Assembly (NCBI GenBank): GCA_964570565.1
Contig: CAZMYT010000008.1
Coordinates: 1-64,000 of the forward strand
Length of the DNA: 64,000 bases
Origin: W0P28-013 sp964570565
GTDB lineage: Bacteria; Bacteroidota; Bacteroidia; Bacteroidales; Paludibacteraceae
Reading direction: 5' to 3'
Shown here: piece by piece, positions 17,047-26,409 of the stretch
How positions within the stretch are numbered: the first letter of the stretch is position 1
Layout: each line of letters opens with the position of its first letter
The notes under the pieces: generated by a model
What the model saw: the letters and a program-made list of their open reading frames with translations, nothing else
Told to the model about the DNA's origin: nothing
Databases searched by the model: none
Translations under genes and position numbers: made by a program

Positions 17047-17946
17047 TTACCGACTTCCCATAAAAATTAACAACATACCAATTAAAACCAAGAATAGATC
17101 GATTGCTTTGGCTTTTAAGTTGCGTTCTTTAAAGTAGAGTGCACCTAAGCTAAAAGAAACCACCACGCTACTACGCCGCACTAATGATACAATAGAAATC
17201 ATCGCGGAATCGTCGCTTAAAGCAAAATAGTAGAAAAAATCGGCGGCTACCAAGAATACGGCAATCAATGGAATGGCGCTATTCCAATGGAATGGCGTTG
17301 TTTTTTTGCGCTTTGGAAACCAAAAAACCAGTAAAATGATAGCCATCATTGCCAATTGGTAATAATTGTACCATACTTGTACATTCATTCTGTCAATTTG
17401 AGTCATGATGAATTTATCGTACAAACCACTCACCGTGCCCATAATAATGGAAATAACCATTAAGAAAATCCATTTATTATGTGCAAAATGAATGCCTTCT
17501 TTCTTGCCCGATTGAGATAAAAGCAAAAATGATATAATTGCCACCAGAACGCCTAACCATTGATAGAGGTTTAATCGTTCGCCAAAGATAAGTAAAGCGC
17601 CTATAAGCGTTAAAATAGGCTGTGTCGCTTTAATAGGTGATGCAATGGTGATAGGTAGATGTTTGAGTGCAAAATAAGCACTTATCCACGACGATAATAC
17701 AATCGCCGCTTTGAGTATCAAAAGAGCGTGCTGTGCACTCGAAATAGGCGGCATTTCAAAAATGGTGTTTGCTATCCAATCGGGTGCGACAAATGAGATA
17801 ATTAACAGTGGTAAAAATATAACACAGCAAAAAACGACATTCAAAAAAAGTACTGGAATGACCGCGTTCTTATTGAGTGAAATCTTTTTAAAGACATCGT
17901 AAACACCAAGTAGTGCAGCTGATATAAAGGCAAATAAAACCCACAT
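17047..17946 (-). CDS. EamA/DMT family transporter
   Basis: This roughly 299-residue integral membrane protein has about ten hydrophobic segments in two EamA repeats, typical of drug/metabolite transporters. Characteristic stretches are ITIASPIKATQPILTLIGALLIFGERL (first repeat end) and MISIVSLVRRSSVVVSFSLGALYFKERNL (second repeat end). The substrate is unknown. The start at 17946 is preferred, because a TACCTTTG -7 box (17982-17989) and a terminator hairpin (18001-18032) lie inside the longer reading frame that begins at 18051. Confidence 0.85.
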   Translation of the reverse strand: MWVLFAFISAALLGVYDVFKKISLNKNAVIPVLFLNVVFCCVIFLPLLIISFVAPDWIANTIFEMPPISSAQHALLILKAAIVLSSWISAYFALKHLPITIASPIKATQPILTLIGALLIFGERLNLYQWLGVLVAIISFLLLSQSGKKEGIHFAHNKWIFLMVISIIMGTVSGLYDKFIMTQIDRMNVQVWYNYYQLAMMAIILLVFWFPKRKKTTPFHWNSAIPLIAVFLVAADFFYYFALSDDSAMISIVSLVRRSSVVVSFSLGALYFKERNLKAKAIDLFLVLIGMLLIFMGSR

Positions 17947-17981
17947 GACTGATTGTAATAATAAATAAATTAGGAGGACTG

Positions 17982-17989
17982 CAAAGGTA
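17982..17989 (-). promoter_or_regulatory. -7 box of the EamA gene
   Basis: TACCTTTG on the minus strand matches the Bacteroidetes -7 consensus and lies 36 bases before the ATG at 17946. No clear TTG is seen at the right spacing, because the terminator of the upstream gene occupies that region. Confidence 0.6.
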
Positions 17990-17999
17990 CTCAAAAAAC

Positions 18000-18036
18000 A
18001 AAAGCCTTCCGATAGAAAATTCGGAAGGCTTTTAAA
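18000..18036. terminator. Terminator downstream of the peptide transporter gene
   Basis: A perfect 12-bp stem (18001-18012 with 18021-18032) flanked by A and T runs lies about 20 bases beyond the stop of the POT transporter gene. Confidence 0.85.
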
Positions 18037-18054
18037 TTGTGTATTGTTCAAAAA

Positions 18055-19554
18055 TTATTTAGCAATACGTTCGAGCCATTTCACCATACCTAACATAACC
18101 AACATGGAAACGACGCAGACGCTTACAAATACGGTCCAAGTGATAGAAATGGATATATTTTCGTACATCATAGCTCCCAAGAAAAGTGAGAAATTGCCAA
18201 TAGCAGTGGCTGTTAACCAACCACCTTGCATGAGTCCCTGCATGTGCGGAGGCGCTACTTTTGATACAAATGATAACCCTAGTGGTGAGATAAATAATTC
18301 AGCTACCGTGAGTATAAAGTAAGTAGCAAAAAGTAACCAAGGCGTTACTCTGGCAGCGTCAGGTAACCCACCTTGAGCCGTTACATCTTTTAGTAAAGGT
18401 AAACCAATTGAACCTATAGCCATAAGTACAAATGCGGAAGCTGCTATACCCATACCAATAGCAATTTTCTTTGGTGTTGAAGGCTCTTTACCCTTTTTAG
18501 CAAGGCGTCCAAAAATCGCAATGATTAGCGGTGTAAGGAATACTACCAAGAAAGGATTGATAGACTGGAAAATTTCAGCAGAACTAAAAATTCCTCCTAG
18601 TTGCGTGTAATCTTTGGCGAACATGGTAAGCGTTAATCCATTTTGGTGGAATGAGAACCAAAAGAAAATAACGATTCCAAATACAGCTAAAAGTGCGTAA
18701 ATACGTTGTTTTATCTCTTTGGCATTTTTCTTGATTTCTTCAGCCGAAATATTGGTTGCAGTTACATGTTTTGCTTTAGGGACTGGTAAGTGACGTTTTG
18801 TAGCAAGGAAAATAACTAACGAAATAGCCATAGCTACTACAGCTGTTAAAAACGCATAGTGAAAGCCCGTATTGAAGGCATCCAAGTAACCTACTGCAAA
18901 TGTTGAGAAGTCTGTTGGAGCTACACCATGAGATACGGAAGTGGCCAATTCAGTAAAACGTCCATTGAGAACATCTTCACTCATTTTACCATCCAAATAT
19001 TGGTGGCAAAGCCCTGGCAGGTCAGCATTATAAGCATAACCTTGCATTTTTACAAATGTATTGCGCACCCATGTGGCTAGGAACGGTGCAAACATTGCTC
19101 CAATGTTGATGAACATATAAAAAATTTGGAATCCAGAGTCACGTTTGTCGCGATATTCATCATTATCGTACATTTGACCCACAAGTGCCTGTAAATTACC
19201 CTTGAATAAACCATTACCAAATGCGATAACTAATAATGCCGCTAATGCAATGTATTTAGTAGTAATCAATGCAGGCATTGATAGCAAAATATAACCTAGC
19301 GACATGACAAGTAAACCTGCTATAATGGTTCCCTTATAATTACGAAGTCGATCGGCAATAATACCGCCAACAAGTGCCAAAATGTAGATGGCACCATAAA
19401 AAATAGAATACAATGAACCGGCTTCTGTCCCTGAAATATTAAATTTTGACATCAAAAAGAGTGTCAAAATAGCCATCATGGTGTAAAAACCAAAACGCTC
19501 TCCCATGTTGGCAAGTGCTGCAGGGATAAGACCTTTAGGATGATTTTTAAGCAT
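18055..19554 (-). CDS. Proton-dependent oligopeptide transporter (POT/PTR family)
   Basis: This MFS-type peptide:proton symporter has 499 residues and about 12-14 membrane helices. The first helix has the POT signature with ERFGFYTMMAILTLFL (the ExxER-like region around residues 19-34). The second PTR2 signature region FYMFINIGAMFAPF is near 145. It would import di- and tripeptides across the inner membrane. It lies between an acyltransferase gene and the EamA gene on the same strand, with a terminator after it. Peptide uptake fits with the two secreted peptidases in the window. Confidence 0.92.
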   Translation of the reverse strand: MLKNHPKGLIPAALANMGERFGFYTMMAILTLFLMSKFNISGTEAGSLYSIFYGAIYILALVGGIIADRLRNYKGTIIAGLLVMSLGYILLSMPALITTKYIALAALLVIAFGNGLFKGNLQALVGQMYDNDEYRDKRDSGFQIFYMFINIGAMFAPFLATWVRNTFVKMQGYAYNADLPGLCHQYLDGKMSEDVLNGRFTELATSVSHGVAPTDFSTFAVGYLDAFNTGFHYAFLTAVVAMAISLVIFLATKRHLPVPKAKHVTATNISAEEIKKNAKEIKQRIYALLAVFGIVIFFWFSFHQNGLTLTMFAKDYTQLGGIFSSAEIFQSINPFLVVFLTPLIIAIFGRLAKKGKEPSTPKKIAIGMGIAASAFVLMAIGSIGLPLLKDVTAQGGLPDAARVTPWLLFATYFILTVAELFISPLGLSFVSKVAPPHMQGLMQGGWLTATAIGNFSLFLGAMMYENISISITWTVFVSVCVVSMLVMLGMVKWLERIAK

Positions 19555-19590
19555 AAAATAAGTTTTTTGAAAGTTTATGGATAGTGATTA

Positions 19591-20748
19591 TTAAATATTC
19601 AATGTGTTTTGTTTTGCCGCTAAATAGTTAATCAACGGATTAGCATACATTTCGAGCAATTTATGACGTAAAAAGTCATAATCGTTGTTTGGCAAGTCTA
19701 TTTTATTGAGTTGTTGCTCTAAATAGGACTCTACTTCGCTACGTTCTTCTGGTGAAACTTCTCGAGTAAAACGTGTTGTGTTCAGCAATTCATCATAAGC
19801 CACCTTGTTGATAGGATAAATGGTGTAATTACTATGAATGCGTTGGTCAATTAATTTTACAACAGCTTCTATTTGTGCTTTACGGTTGTCTATAGAAGTC
19901 GCTATTTCCTCCAATTCTGCATTGATAGATGGTGTAAATGTGAAGTGCACATGACCTTTATCGCCCATGATACCAGTTTTCATGTTTAGCAAGTCATCTT
20001 GTGGTGATTTCTTGAAGTTGGCATTGTCACGTTTTTGCTGAAACTCTTTCGCTTTGAGGTAGTCACAAGGGTCATATTCGTACGAAATGGTTGCAGGGCA
20101 AATATTTAACTCTTTTAGGTTTTCGATAAAAGATTTGGTACCACTCAGGGCAAACATTTTAAGAATACTTTCTTGTGTGCGGTCGTTCGAATCTTTAGCG
20201 CGACCTTCGCGTTGAGCAATCCATACACCAGTCTGTTTTTTTGTTATTGCGTGGCGAATGTAACCCGATAATTGCAGAAATGCTTTCGGCATTTCGCGTA
20301 CAGGTAAAGCGCGTTGTACAATAAAACTCTTGTTGATGCGCACCAATGTTTGAATCCAAGGTGCTGCTAGTAAATTGTCGCCAATGCCAATTTCCACAGA
20401 ATCTAAACCTGCGCGAAATAAAACGAGATCCATTAAGGCTGAATCCATCACAATATCACGATGATTCGACACAAATAGTGCTGGTTGTTGTATTGTGTCG
20501 ATACCTGATGCCGTAATTCCTTTTGAATGTTTGGCTTCGATATCGTTAAGTAGCGGTACAATAAATGTTTTCTGGAAAGCAGTCGCGTTTGGTAGGCTCA
20601 ACAATTGTGTGCAAACTTGTTCTACGGGGATTTGTGGCATAAATTGTTGTATCAATGCCAAAAATGTTGGTTCTTTTATAAGCCGTGAAAAGGCATCATG
20701 TAACTCGTCAGGGTTGTATGGGCGGATATTGTCGAACGTTTGTTCCAT
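19591..20748 (-). CDS. Glycerol-3-phosphate/1-acylglycerol-phosphate-type acyltransferase
   Basis: The protein has about 385 residues and belongs to the PlsC/GPAT-like acyltransferase superfamily. The catalytic block reads SNHRDIVMDSALM (~100-112 from the longer start), in which the His and Asp are separated by five residues instead of the usual four. This variant is seen in a Bacteroidetes-type subfamily. The second block is VWIAQREGRAKDSND, equivalent to the EGxR substrate site. It would acylate a lysophospholipid or related acceptor at the inner membrane. The start at 20748 leaves a 34-base leader after the promoter. An ATG at 20778 would leave almost none. Confidence 0.78.
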   Translation of the reverse strand: MEQTFDNIRPYNPDELHDAFSRLIKEPTFLALIQQFMPQIPVEQVCTQLLSLPNATAFQKTFIVPLLNDIEAKHSKGITASGIDTIQQPALFVSNHRDIVMDSALMDLVLFRAGLDSVEIGIGDNLLAAPWIQTLVRINKSFIVQRALPVREMPKAFLQLSGYIRHAITKKQTGVWIAQREGRAKDSNDRTQESILKMFALSGTKSFIENLKELNICPATISYEYDPCDYLKAKEFQQKRDNANFKKSPQDDLLNMKTGIMGDKGHVHFTFTPSINAELEEIATSIDNRKAQIEAVVKLIDQRIHSNYTIYPINKVAYDELLNTTRFTREVSPEERSEVESYLEQQLNKIDLPNNDYDFLRHKLLEMYANPLINYLAAKQNTLNI

Positions 20749-20788
20749 AGTTAGTGCATTGTTAAAATGATTTACCACGCTGAGAGCG

Positions 20789-20796
20789 CAAAGATA
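20789..20796 (-). promoter_or_regulatory. -7 box of the acyltransferase gene
   Basis: TATCTTTG on the minus strand matches the Bacteroidetes -7 consensus. Transcription would begin near 20782. This supports a start at 20748 rather than 20778. Confidence 0.65.
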
Positions 20797-20848
20797 CGGA
20801 AAAATAATTTGTTTTCAAAGTATCAGCTAGTTATCAGGTTTGGAATAA

Positions 20849-20886
20849 AAAAGCGGAAACACTTGTAAGTGCTTCCGCTTTTATTT
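20849..20886. terminator. Terminator downstream of the RRM gene
   Basis: A 14-bp stem with one mismatch (20851-20864 with 20867-20880) and A/T flanks lies about 35 bases past the RRM gene stop on the minus strand. Confidence 0.75.
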
Positions 20887-20918
20887 GCCAAATAATTGAC
20901 TTGTTTCAGAGCATATAA

Positions 20919-21227
20919 TTAATATCTTCTGCTAAAACCGTTGTCTCTTCTTTGTCCGTAACCACCACCATTGCTAGGGCGTTCTTCGCGAGGTTTAGCT
21001 TCGTTTACTACGATTGGACGACCTGAAATTTCAGCGCCATTCAATTCTTCGATAGCTTTTTGTGCTGCGGCATCATCTGCCATTTCTACGAAACCAAAAC
21101 CTTTACTGCGACCAGTAAATTTGTCAGAGATTACACGTGCTGAAGCTACTTCTCCGTAACCTTCAAAAATCTCTCTCAATCCTTCGTCTTTCACTGAAAA
21201 TGGAAGACTGCCAATAAAAATGTTCAT
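20919..21227 (-). CDS. RNA-binding protein with one RRM domain
   Basis: This 102-residue protein consists of a single RNA recognition motif and a short basic Gly/Arg-rich tail. RNP2 is IFIGSL (residues 3-8) and RNP1 is KGFGFVEM (~43-50), both complete. The tail (~83-102) contains GGGYGQRRDNGFSRRY. Bacterial RRM proteins of this size are common in Bacteroidetes, where they act as abundant single-stranded RNA-binding proteins that influence many transcripts. It has its own promoter (TACCTTTG at 21254-21261) and terminator, so it is monocistronic. Confidence 0.93.
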   Translation of the reverse strand: MNIFIGSLPFSVKDEGLREIFEGYGEVASARVISDKFTGRSKGFGFVEMADDAAAQKAIEELNGAEISGRPIVVNEAKPREERPSNGGGYGQRRDNGFSRRY

Positions 21228-21253
21228 TGATAATAATGTATTAAAATGTCCGA

Positions 21254-21261
21254 CAAAGGTA
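21254..21261 (-). promoter_or_regulatory. -7 box of the RRM gene
   Basis: TACCTTTG on the minus strand, 27 bases before the ATG, matches the Bacteroidetes -7 consensus. Confidence 0.65.
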
Positions 21262-21357
21262 AACTAAATAATTGATATAAAATCTTTTTTTGTAAAAATA
21301 AATTAAAAAATATTAGGGTAAGGCTCAAAGAGTAAGTAACTTTCGGTATTTATACTA

Positions 21358-21543
21358 CTATTTCAACTTATATTTAATCTTTAATTCTGTTTGTTTTTCG
21401 GTGCTTAAAGAGTTGAAATATTCTTTCCAACCTGGACAGAAGTTGATGTGCCACCGCCAAAATCGTCCAATCAATGATTTTGAATTTTGGTCATACTTGC
21501 TTCGCATGGGGCATTGTTCGCAATGAAACGTTTTTGTTCCCAT
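21358..21543 (-). CDS. Small Cys-rich protein downstream of ileS, unknown function
   Basis: This 61-residue protein begins MGTKTFHCEQCPMRSKYD and contains a CxxC pair plus a later Cys in INFCPGWKEYF. The pattern suggests a small zinc-binding or redox fold. It lies 28 bases after the ileS stop on the same strand, so it is probably cotranscribed with ileS. The basic and aromatic middle (GRFWRWHINFCPGWKEYF) looks conserved rather than random, which supports it as a real gene. I recognise no named family with certainty. Confidence 0.65.
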   Translation of the reverse strand: MGTKTFHCEQCPMRSKYDQNSKSLIGRFWRWHINFCPGWKEYFNSLSTEKQTELKIKYKLK

Positions 21544-21570
21544 AATTGTGTGAAAATTTATTTTGCAAAT

Positions 21571-24500
21571 TTATATTTTATCTATACTTACTTTCACTAT
21601 AAAATCTTCAAAATCGAGCTCTGTTGCATCGGTTAGGTTATTCACCAGTTGTAGTGAAACGGCTAACACTTGTGATGCAATATAGGTATTGAACGTATCC
21701 ACAGCGGCGTTGATTTCTTCGTGTTGTTCTATTTTTATCGCTATTTTGTCGGTGATTTCATAACCGCTCGATTTGCGCAAATTTTGAATACGATTTACCA
21801 ATTCGCGGGCAATACCTTCTTGGCGTAATTCCTCGGTTACGGTAATGTCGAGCGCAATGGTGAGCGTACCTTCGTTAGCCACCAACCAGCCTGGCATATC
21901 TTCGGTAGCAATTTCTACATCGGTCAATTCAATGGTGACTTCGCCACTTGGTAAAGGTAGTGTTATGTCGCCTTTTGTTTCTACGGTTTGAATTTGTTCT
22001 TGCGTAAATTCATCAAGTGTGGCGGCAATTTCTTTCATTTGCTTGCCATATTTTTTACCTAATGTTTTGAAATTTGGTTTGATGCGCTTGATTAATTTTA
22101 CCGTAGAGGTTTCGGCCGAAACAACTTCTAATTCTTTCAGATTGACTTCCGCTTTTATCAATTCAGCCATATACAACAGCTCCTCTAACGTTTTTTTGTC
22201 GGATGCTGGGATAATGGCTTTTTGAAGTGGCTGACGCACTTTTTTATTTGCTTTTTTACGTAGCGCCAAAATCATAGACGTGGCTTGTTGTGCCAATTGC
22301 ATACACGCTTCCAAATGTGTATCCATCACCGATGCGTCGTAGGTTGGGAATTGCGCAATATGAACTGATTCCGATTTATCTTTACCAGTTGCAGCATTCA
22401 AATCTAAGAATAGTTGATCGGCAAAGAAAGGCGCAATTGGTGCCATCAATTTTGATACGGTTTCTAGGCAGGTATAAAGTGTTTGGTAAGCCGACAGCTT
22501 ATCAGCATCCATAGTGCCACCCCAGAAACGTTTGCGGTTGAGGCGTACATACCAGTTACTCAAATTTTCGCCCACAAAATCGCTAATAGCACGACCAGCA
22601 CGAGTTGGCTCATAATTTTCATAATGTTCCGTTACCTCTTTTATCAAGGTATTGAGTAACGACAGAATCCAACGGTCAATTTCTGGACGTTCTGCCAATG
22701 GAATATCGGCTTCGGTATAATCAAACTGATCGACGTTGGCATAGAGCGCAAAGAACGAGTAGGTGTTATAAAGCGTGCCGAAGAATTTACGACGAACTTC
22801 TTCGATGCCTTCAACATCAAATTTCAAATTGTCCCAAGGCGATGCGTTTGTCATCATGTACCAACGCAGTGGATCGGAACCGTATTTTTCAATCGTTGAA
22901 AATGGATCAACGGCATTACCCAAGCGTTTCGACATCTTATTGCCATTTTTATCTAAAACCAACCCGTTAGAAATGACGTTTTTGAACGCCACTTGATTTT
23001 CGAGCATGGTGTGGATGGCGTGCAAAGTAAAAAACCAACCACGTGTTTGATCTACACCTTCCGAAATGAAATCGGCAGTGCGAATGGCCTCTTTATTTTC
23101 AAATGGATAGTGCGATTGTGCATAAGGCATGGCACCGGAATCGAACCAAACATCAATCAAATCAAGTTCGCGTTTCATCGGTTTCCCATTTGCGGAAACT
23201 AACACAATATCATCCGCGTATGGACGGTGTAAATCGATATTTTTAGGGTCGTAATTTTCTTTGGAGTAGTTGCCCACCTCAAAGTTTTTATACGGATTTT
23301 CGGTCATGAATCCAGCGGCAATTGATTTTTCGATTTCTGCTATCAACTCTTCGATTGAGCCAATGCAAATTTCTTCTGAACTATCTTCGGTGCGCCAAAT
23401 TGGGAGTGGTGTTCCCCAATAACGGCTTCGGCTGAGGTTCCAATCGTTCAAATTTTCGAGCCATTTTCCAAAACGTCCTGTACCAGTTGATTCTGGTTTC
23501 CAGTTAATGGTTTGGTTGAGTTCCATCATCTCTTCGCGACAAGCGGTTGTTTTGATAAACCAACTATCTAGCGGATAATATAATACAGGTTTGTCGGTAC
23601 GCCAACAGTGTGGATAATTGTGCGTATGTTTTTCGATTTTAAATGCCAATCCTTGTTGTTTTAGCATCATGCAAATGGCAACATCCAATGTCTCGTCTTG
23701 TTCGGTGAGTGTTGGGTCGTAGGCATTTTTCACAAATCGTCCAGCAAATTCTTGGTATTTTTCAGTATCAACCGATGATTTCACAAAGGCTTCATCTAAA
23801 TCTTCCAACAAGAAGAATTTCCCGGTCATGTCCACCATCGGGCGGGTTTCGCCTTTTTTAGTTAACATGATTAATCCTGGCACGCCGGCTTTTTTTGCCA
23901 CAAAAGCATCATCGGCACCAAATGTAGGCGCAATATGCACAATACCTGTACCATCTTCGGTGGTCACAAAATCGCCAGCAATTACGCGGAATGCGCCGTT
24001 GCCAGGATTCACCCACGGAATGAGTTGTTCGTATTCTAAACCGACTAAATCGTTGCCAGAACATTCGCCCATGATTTCGAAGGTGACAATTTTCTTCTCG
24101 CCAAAATAGCTAGCCACCAAATCTTTGGCTAAAATATAAGTGCAAGGTGTTCCTGTGTAAGGATTGTCTGCTTTTACGATGTTGTAAGTAATTTTTGGTC
24201 CTACGCACAAGGCGGTGTTCGAAGGCAACGTCCAAGGCGTGGTGGTCCATGCTAGGAAGTAAGCGTTGTCGCCAAACTTAGCATCTTTTATTTTAAATTG
24301 TGCGGTACATGTGGTGTCTTTTACATCGCGGTAGCAACCAGGCTGGTTCAGTTCGTGTGTAGAAAGACCTGTGCCTGCGGCTGGCGAGTAAGGTTGAATA
24401 GTGTAACCTTTGTATAATAAGTTTTTGTTGTATAACTGTTTGAGTAAATACCACAACGTTTCGATGTATTTATTGTCGTACGTAATGTAGGGATTTTCCA

Positions 24501-24933
24501 TGTCCACCCAATAACCCATTTGAGTGGTTAAGTCTTCCCATTCTTTGGTATATTTCATCACATCGGCACGACACGCATTATTGTACTCGTCGACCGTGAT
24601 TTTTTTACCAATATCTTCTTTGGTAATACCTAATGCTTTTTCTACGCCTAATTCCACAGGAAGTCCGTGCGTGTCCCAACCCGCTTTACGTTTTACCTGA
24701 AAGCCTTGCATGGTTTTGTAGCGACAGAACGTATCTTTAATAGTACGAGCCATCACGTGGTGAATGCCGGGCATGCCGTTGGCACTTGGAGGACCTTCAA
24801 AAAACACGAATGCAGGAGCACCTTCGCGTGTAGAAATACTTTTGTGAAACAGATCTTTTTCGTTCCATTGTTTCAACATGGTTTTGTTGATGTCCGACAA
24901 ATCGAAATGGGCGTATTCTCTGAATTTTTTCAT
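21571..24933 (-). CDS. ileS: Isoleucyl-tRNA synthetase, type 2, with GxHH in place of HxGH
   Basis: This class I synthetase charges tRNA-Ile and has about 1120 residues. The start MKKFREYAHFDL at 24933 is preferred over a slightly upstream ATG. The Rossmann core has GWDTHGLPVELGVEK, and the KMSKR loop is intact in NGNKMSKRLGNA. A CP1 editing domain and a long C-terminal region (Anticodon_1 plus extension) are present, in keeping with the eukaryote-like type 2 group. The first catalytic motif reads PGIHH (codons at 24757-24768): the canonical HxGH has its first and third residues swapped. A swapped motif in type 2 IleRS has been linked to mupirocin hyper-resistance. Confidence 0.96.
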   Translation of the reverse strand: MKKFREYAHFDLSDINKTMLKQWNEKDLFHKSISTREGAPAFVFFEGPPSANGMPGIHHVMARTIKDTFCRYKTMQGFQVKRKAGWDTHGLPVELGVEKALGITKEDIGKKITVDEYNNACRADVMKYTKEWEDLTTQMGYWVDMENPYITYDNKYIETLWYLLKQLYNKNLLYKGYTIQPYSPAAGTGLSTHELNQPGCYRDVKDTTCTAQFKIKDAKFGDNAYFLAWTTTPWTLPSNTALCVGPKITYNIVKADNPYTGTPCTYILAKDLVASYFGEKKIVTFEIMGECSGNDLVGLEYEQLIPWVNPGNGAFRVIAGDFVTTEDGTGIVHIAPTFGADDAFVAKKAGVPGLIMLTKKGETRPMVDMTGKFFLLEDLDEAFVKSSVDTEKYQEFAGRFVKNAYDPTLTEQDETLDVAICMMLKQQGLAFKIEKHTHNYPHCWRTDKPVLYYPLDSWFIKTTACREEMMELNQTINWKPESTGTGRFGKWLENLNDWNLSRSRYWGTPLPIWRTEDSSEEICIGSIEELIAEIEKSIAAGFMTENPYKNFEVGNYSKENYDPKNIDLHRPYADDIVLVSANGKPMKRELDLIDVWFDSGAMPYAQSHYPFENKEAIRTADFISEGVDQTRGWFFTLHAIHTMLENQVAFKNVISNGLVLDKNGNKMSKRLGNAVDPFSTIEKYGSDPLRWYMMTNASPWDNLKFDVEGIEEVRRKFFGTLYNTYSFFALYANVDQFDYTEADIPLAERPEIDRWILSLLNTLIKEVTEHYENYEPTRAGRAISDFVGENLSNWYVRLNRKRFWGGTMDADKLSAYQTLYTCLETVSKLMAPIAPFFADQLFLDLNAATGKDKSESVHIAQFPTYDASVMDTHLEACMQLAQQATSMILALRKKANKKVRQPLQKAIIPASDKKTLEELLYMAELIKAEVNLKELEVVSAETSTVKLIKRIKPNFKTLGKKYGKQMKEIAATLDEFTQEQIQTVETKGDITLPLPSGEVTIELTDVEIATEDMPGWLVANEGTLTIALDITVTEELRQEGIARELVNRIQNLRKSSGYEITDKIAIKIEQHEEINAAVDTFNTYIASQVLAVSLQLVNNLTDATELDFEDFIVKVSIDKI

Positions 24934-25048
24934 TTTAAAAAGCACTTAAAGTGTTATTGTACTTAATTTTTCTGCGTGTGCAATTATAAGCTCGCAAAAT
25001 TACGAAAAAAAGGTGTAACGCACAAATAATCGTTCTTTAGCTTAAAAA

Positions 25049-25086
25049 CGAAAAAAATCCCCGCTGTGAGACGAGGATTTTTTTGT
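25049..25086. terminator. Terminator between mscL and ileS
   Basis: A stem with one mismatch pairs AAATCC-type and GGATTT-type arms around 25055-25081, with A and T runs on both sides. It lies about 20 bases past the mscL stop. Confidence 0.65.
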
Positions 25087-25105
25087 TATTGTAGTGTAGT
25101 CTAAC

Positions 25106-25528
25106 TTATTTCTTTTTCAATAAATCACGAATTTCGGTGAGTAACAACTCTTCTTTACTTGGTGCAGGAGGAGCTGCTGGCGTTACCGGTACTTCTGCTT
25201 TCTTTTTGTTTAGTGTGTTTATACCTTTAACGAAAAGAAAAATAGCAAACGCAACAATCAAAAAATCGAATGTTACTTGTAAGAAATTGCCATAATTAAG
25301 TGTGACGGCTGCTTGCTCTACGCCATCCACTACTTCTTTGGCTTTCATTTCCCATTTTAAATCGGTAAAATTGACTCCGCCGATTAACAATCCAATAGGA
25401 GGCATAATGACGTCTGCTACCAAGGAAGCCACAATTTTACCAAATGCGCCACCGATAACAACACCGACCGCTAAATCAATCACATTGCCACGCATGGCAA
25501 ATTCTTTAAACTCTTTAATTACACTCAT
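25106..25528 (-). CDS. mscL: Large-conductance mechanosensitive channel MscL
   Basis: MscL is a homopentameric inner-membrane channel that opens under high membrane tension to release solutes during hypo-osmotic shock. The 140 residues show the amphipathic N-terminal helix (SVIKEFKEFAMRGN), the pore-lining first helix (VIDLAVGVVIGGAFGKIV, ~16-33) with the tight AxxxG packing, a periplasmic loop (~50-80), the second helix (FLIVAFAIFLFVKGIN, ~88-103) and a charged C-terminal helix. Size and order of elements are standard. Confidence 0.96.
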   Translation of the reverse strand: MSVIKEFKEFAMRGNVIDLAVGVVIGGAFGKIVASLVADVIMPPIGLLIGGVNFTDLKWEMKAKEVVDGVEQAAVTLNYGNFLQVTFDFLIVAFAIFLFVKGINTLNKKKAEVPVTPAAPPAPSKEELLLTEIRDLLKKK

Positions 25529-25634
25529 GGAATTCGTTTTTTTTAGGTTGATAATAAATGATTTATAGTATTTTTAGGAGACTAATTACAGAAATAGTCT
25601 TCGGCAAATATAACTATTTTTTATATAGTTACAC

Positions 25635-26408
25635 TTATTTACCTATTTTTAATGATGTCATGCTTAATGAGCCACCAATGATTTTGTCATTGAAAAAGTG
25701 AACTGGTTCGTTTTCTTCTTGTAATCCCAACAGGTATAACAAAGGCAAATAATGCTCTGGTGTTGGTATTGATAACTTAAAATGGTTCTCTTCTGTTGGG
25801 TGATTCATGAGTTGTTGGTGGTTTTGTACACGAATTTCCTCTTTTATCTGTTCGTTGCTTTCTTCTGCCCAATCGTAGGCATACGCATCCCGATTCAATT
25901 TATCCCACGCTAAACGTTGTAGATTATGAACCAAATTACCACTTCCAACAATTAAAATACCTTCGTGGCGTAAAGGCGCCAAGGTTTTGATAGTGTTATA
26001 GTGTTGTTGCGCTGATTTCTTGTAATCAAGACTTATTTGCACTATCGGCACGTCAGCTTCAGGATATAAGTGTTTCACCACACTCCACGTGCCATGGTCT
26101 AAGCCCCATGTAAAATCGAGTTGAATTTGGTTTTTACTCAATGCCCGAATTTTTTCGGCTAATGTTGTATTTCCTGAAGCTGGATATTGAACATCGAATA
26201 ATGCCTTAGGGAATCCTCCAAAATCGTGAATAGTCGGTGGATGTTCCATAGCCGTTACAAATGTTCCATCCGTTTCCCAATGGGCCGATATACATACAAT
26301 GGCTTTGGGTTTTGGAATTGTTTTGGCAATTTCTCGAAAACCTACGATAAATTCATTCTCACTAATGGCATTCATCGGATTACCATGCCCTAGAAAGAGT
26401 AGTGGCAT
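25635..26408 (-). CDS. ygiD: Extradiol ring-cleavage dioxygenase, YgiD/DODA type
   Basis: This protein is a LigB-superfamily dioxygenase similar to E. coli YgiD (4,5-DOPA extradiol dioxygenase), a zinc- or iron-dependent enzyme that opens catechol rings. The start MPLLFLGHGNPMNAI at 26408 is chosen because it directly follows the DoxX stop (TAAaATG). A longer frame to 26441 would overlap DoxX. Metal-binding motifs are GHGNP (His), SAHWET, WGLDHGTWSV and VGSGNLVHNLQ. Its placement with DoxX and pirin genes suggests a role in quinone or catechol stress. The true substrate is unknown. Confidence 0.88.
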   Translation of the reverse strand: MPLLFLGHGNPMNAISENEFIVGFREIAKTIPKPKAIVCISAHWETDGTFVTAMEHPPTIHDFGGFPKALFDVQYPASGNTTLAEKIRALSKNQIQLDFTWGLDHGTWSVVKHLYPEADVPIVQISLDYKKSAQQHYNTIKTLAPLRHEGILIVGSGNLVHNLQRLAWDKLNRDAYAYDWAEESNEQIKEEIRVQNHQQLMNHPTEENHFKLSIPTPEHYLPLLYLLGLQEENEPVHFFNDKIIGGSLSMTSLKIGK

Positions 26409-26409
26409 T

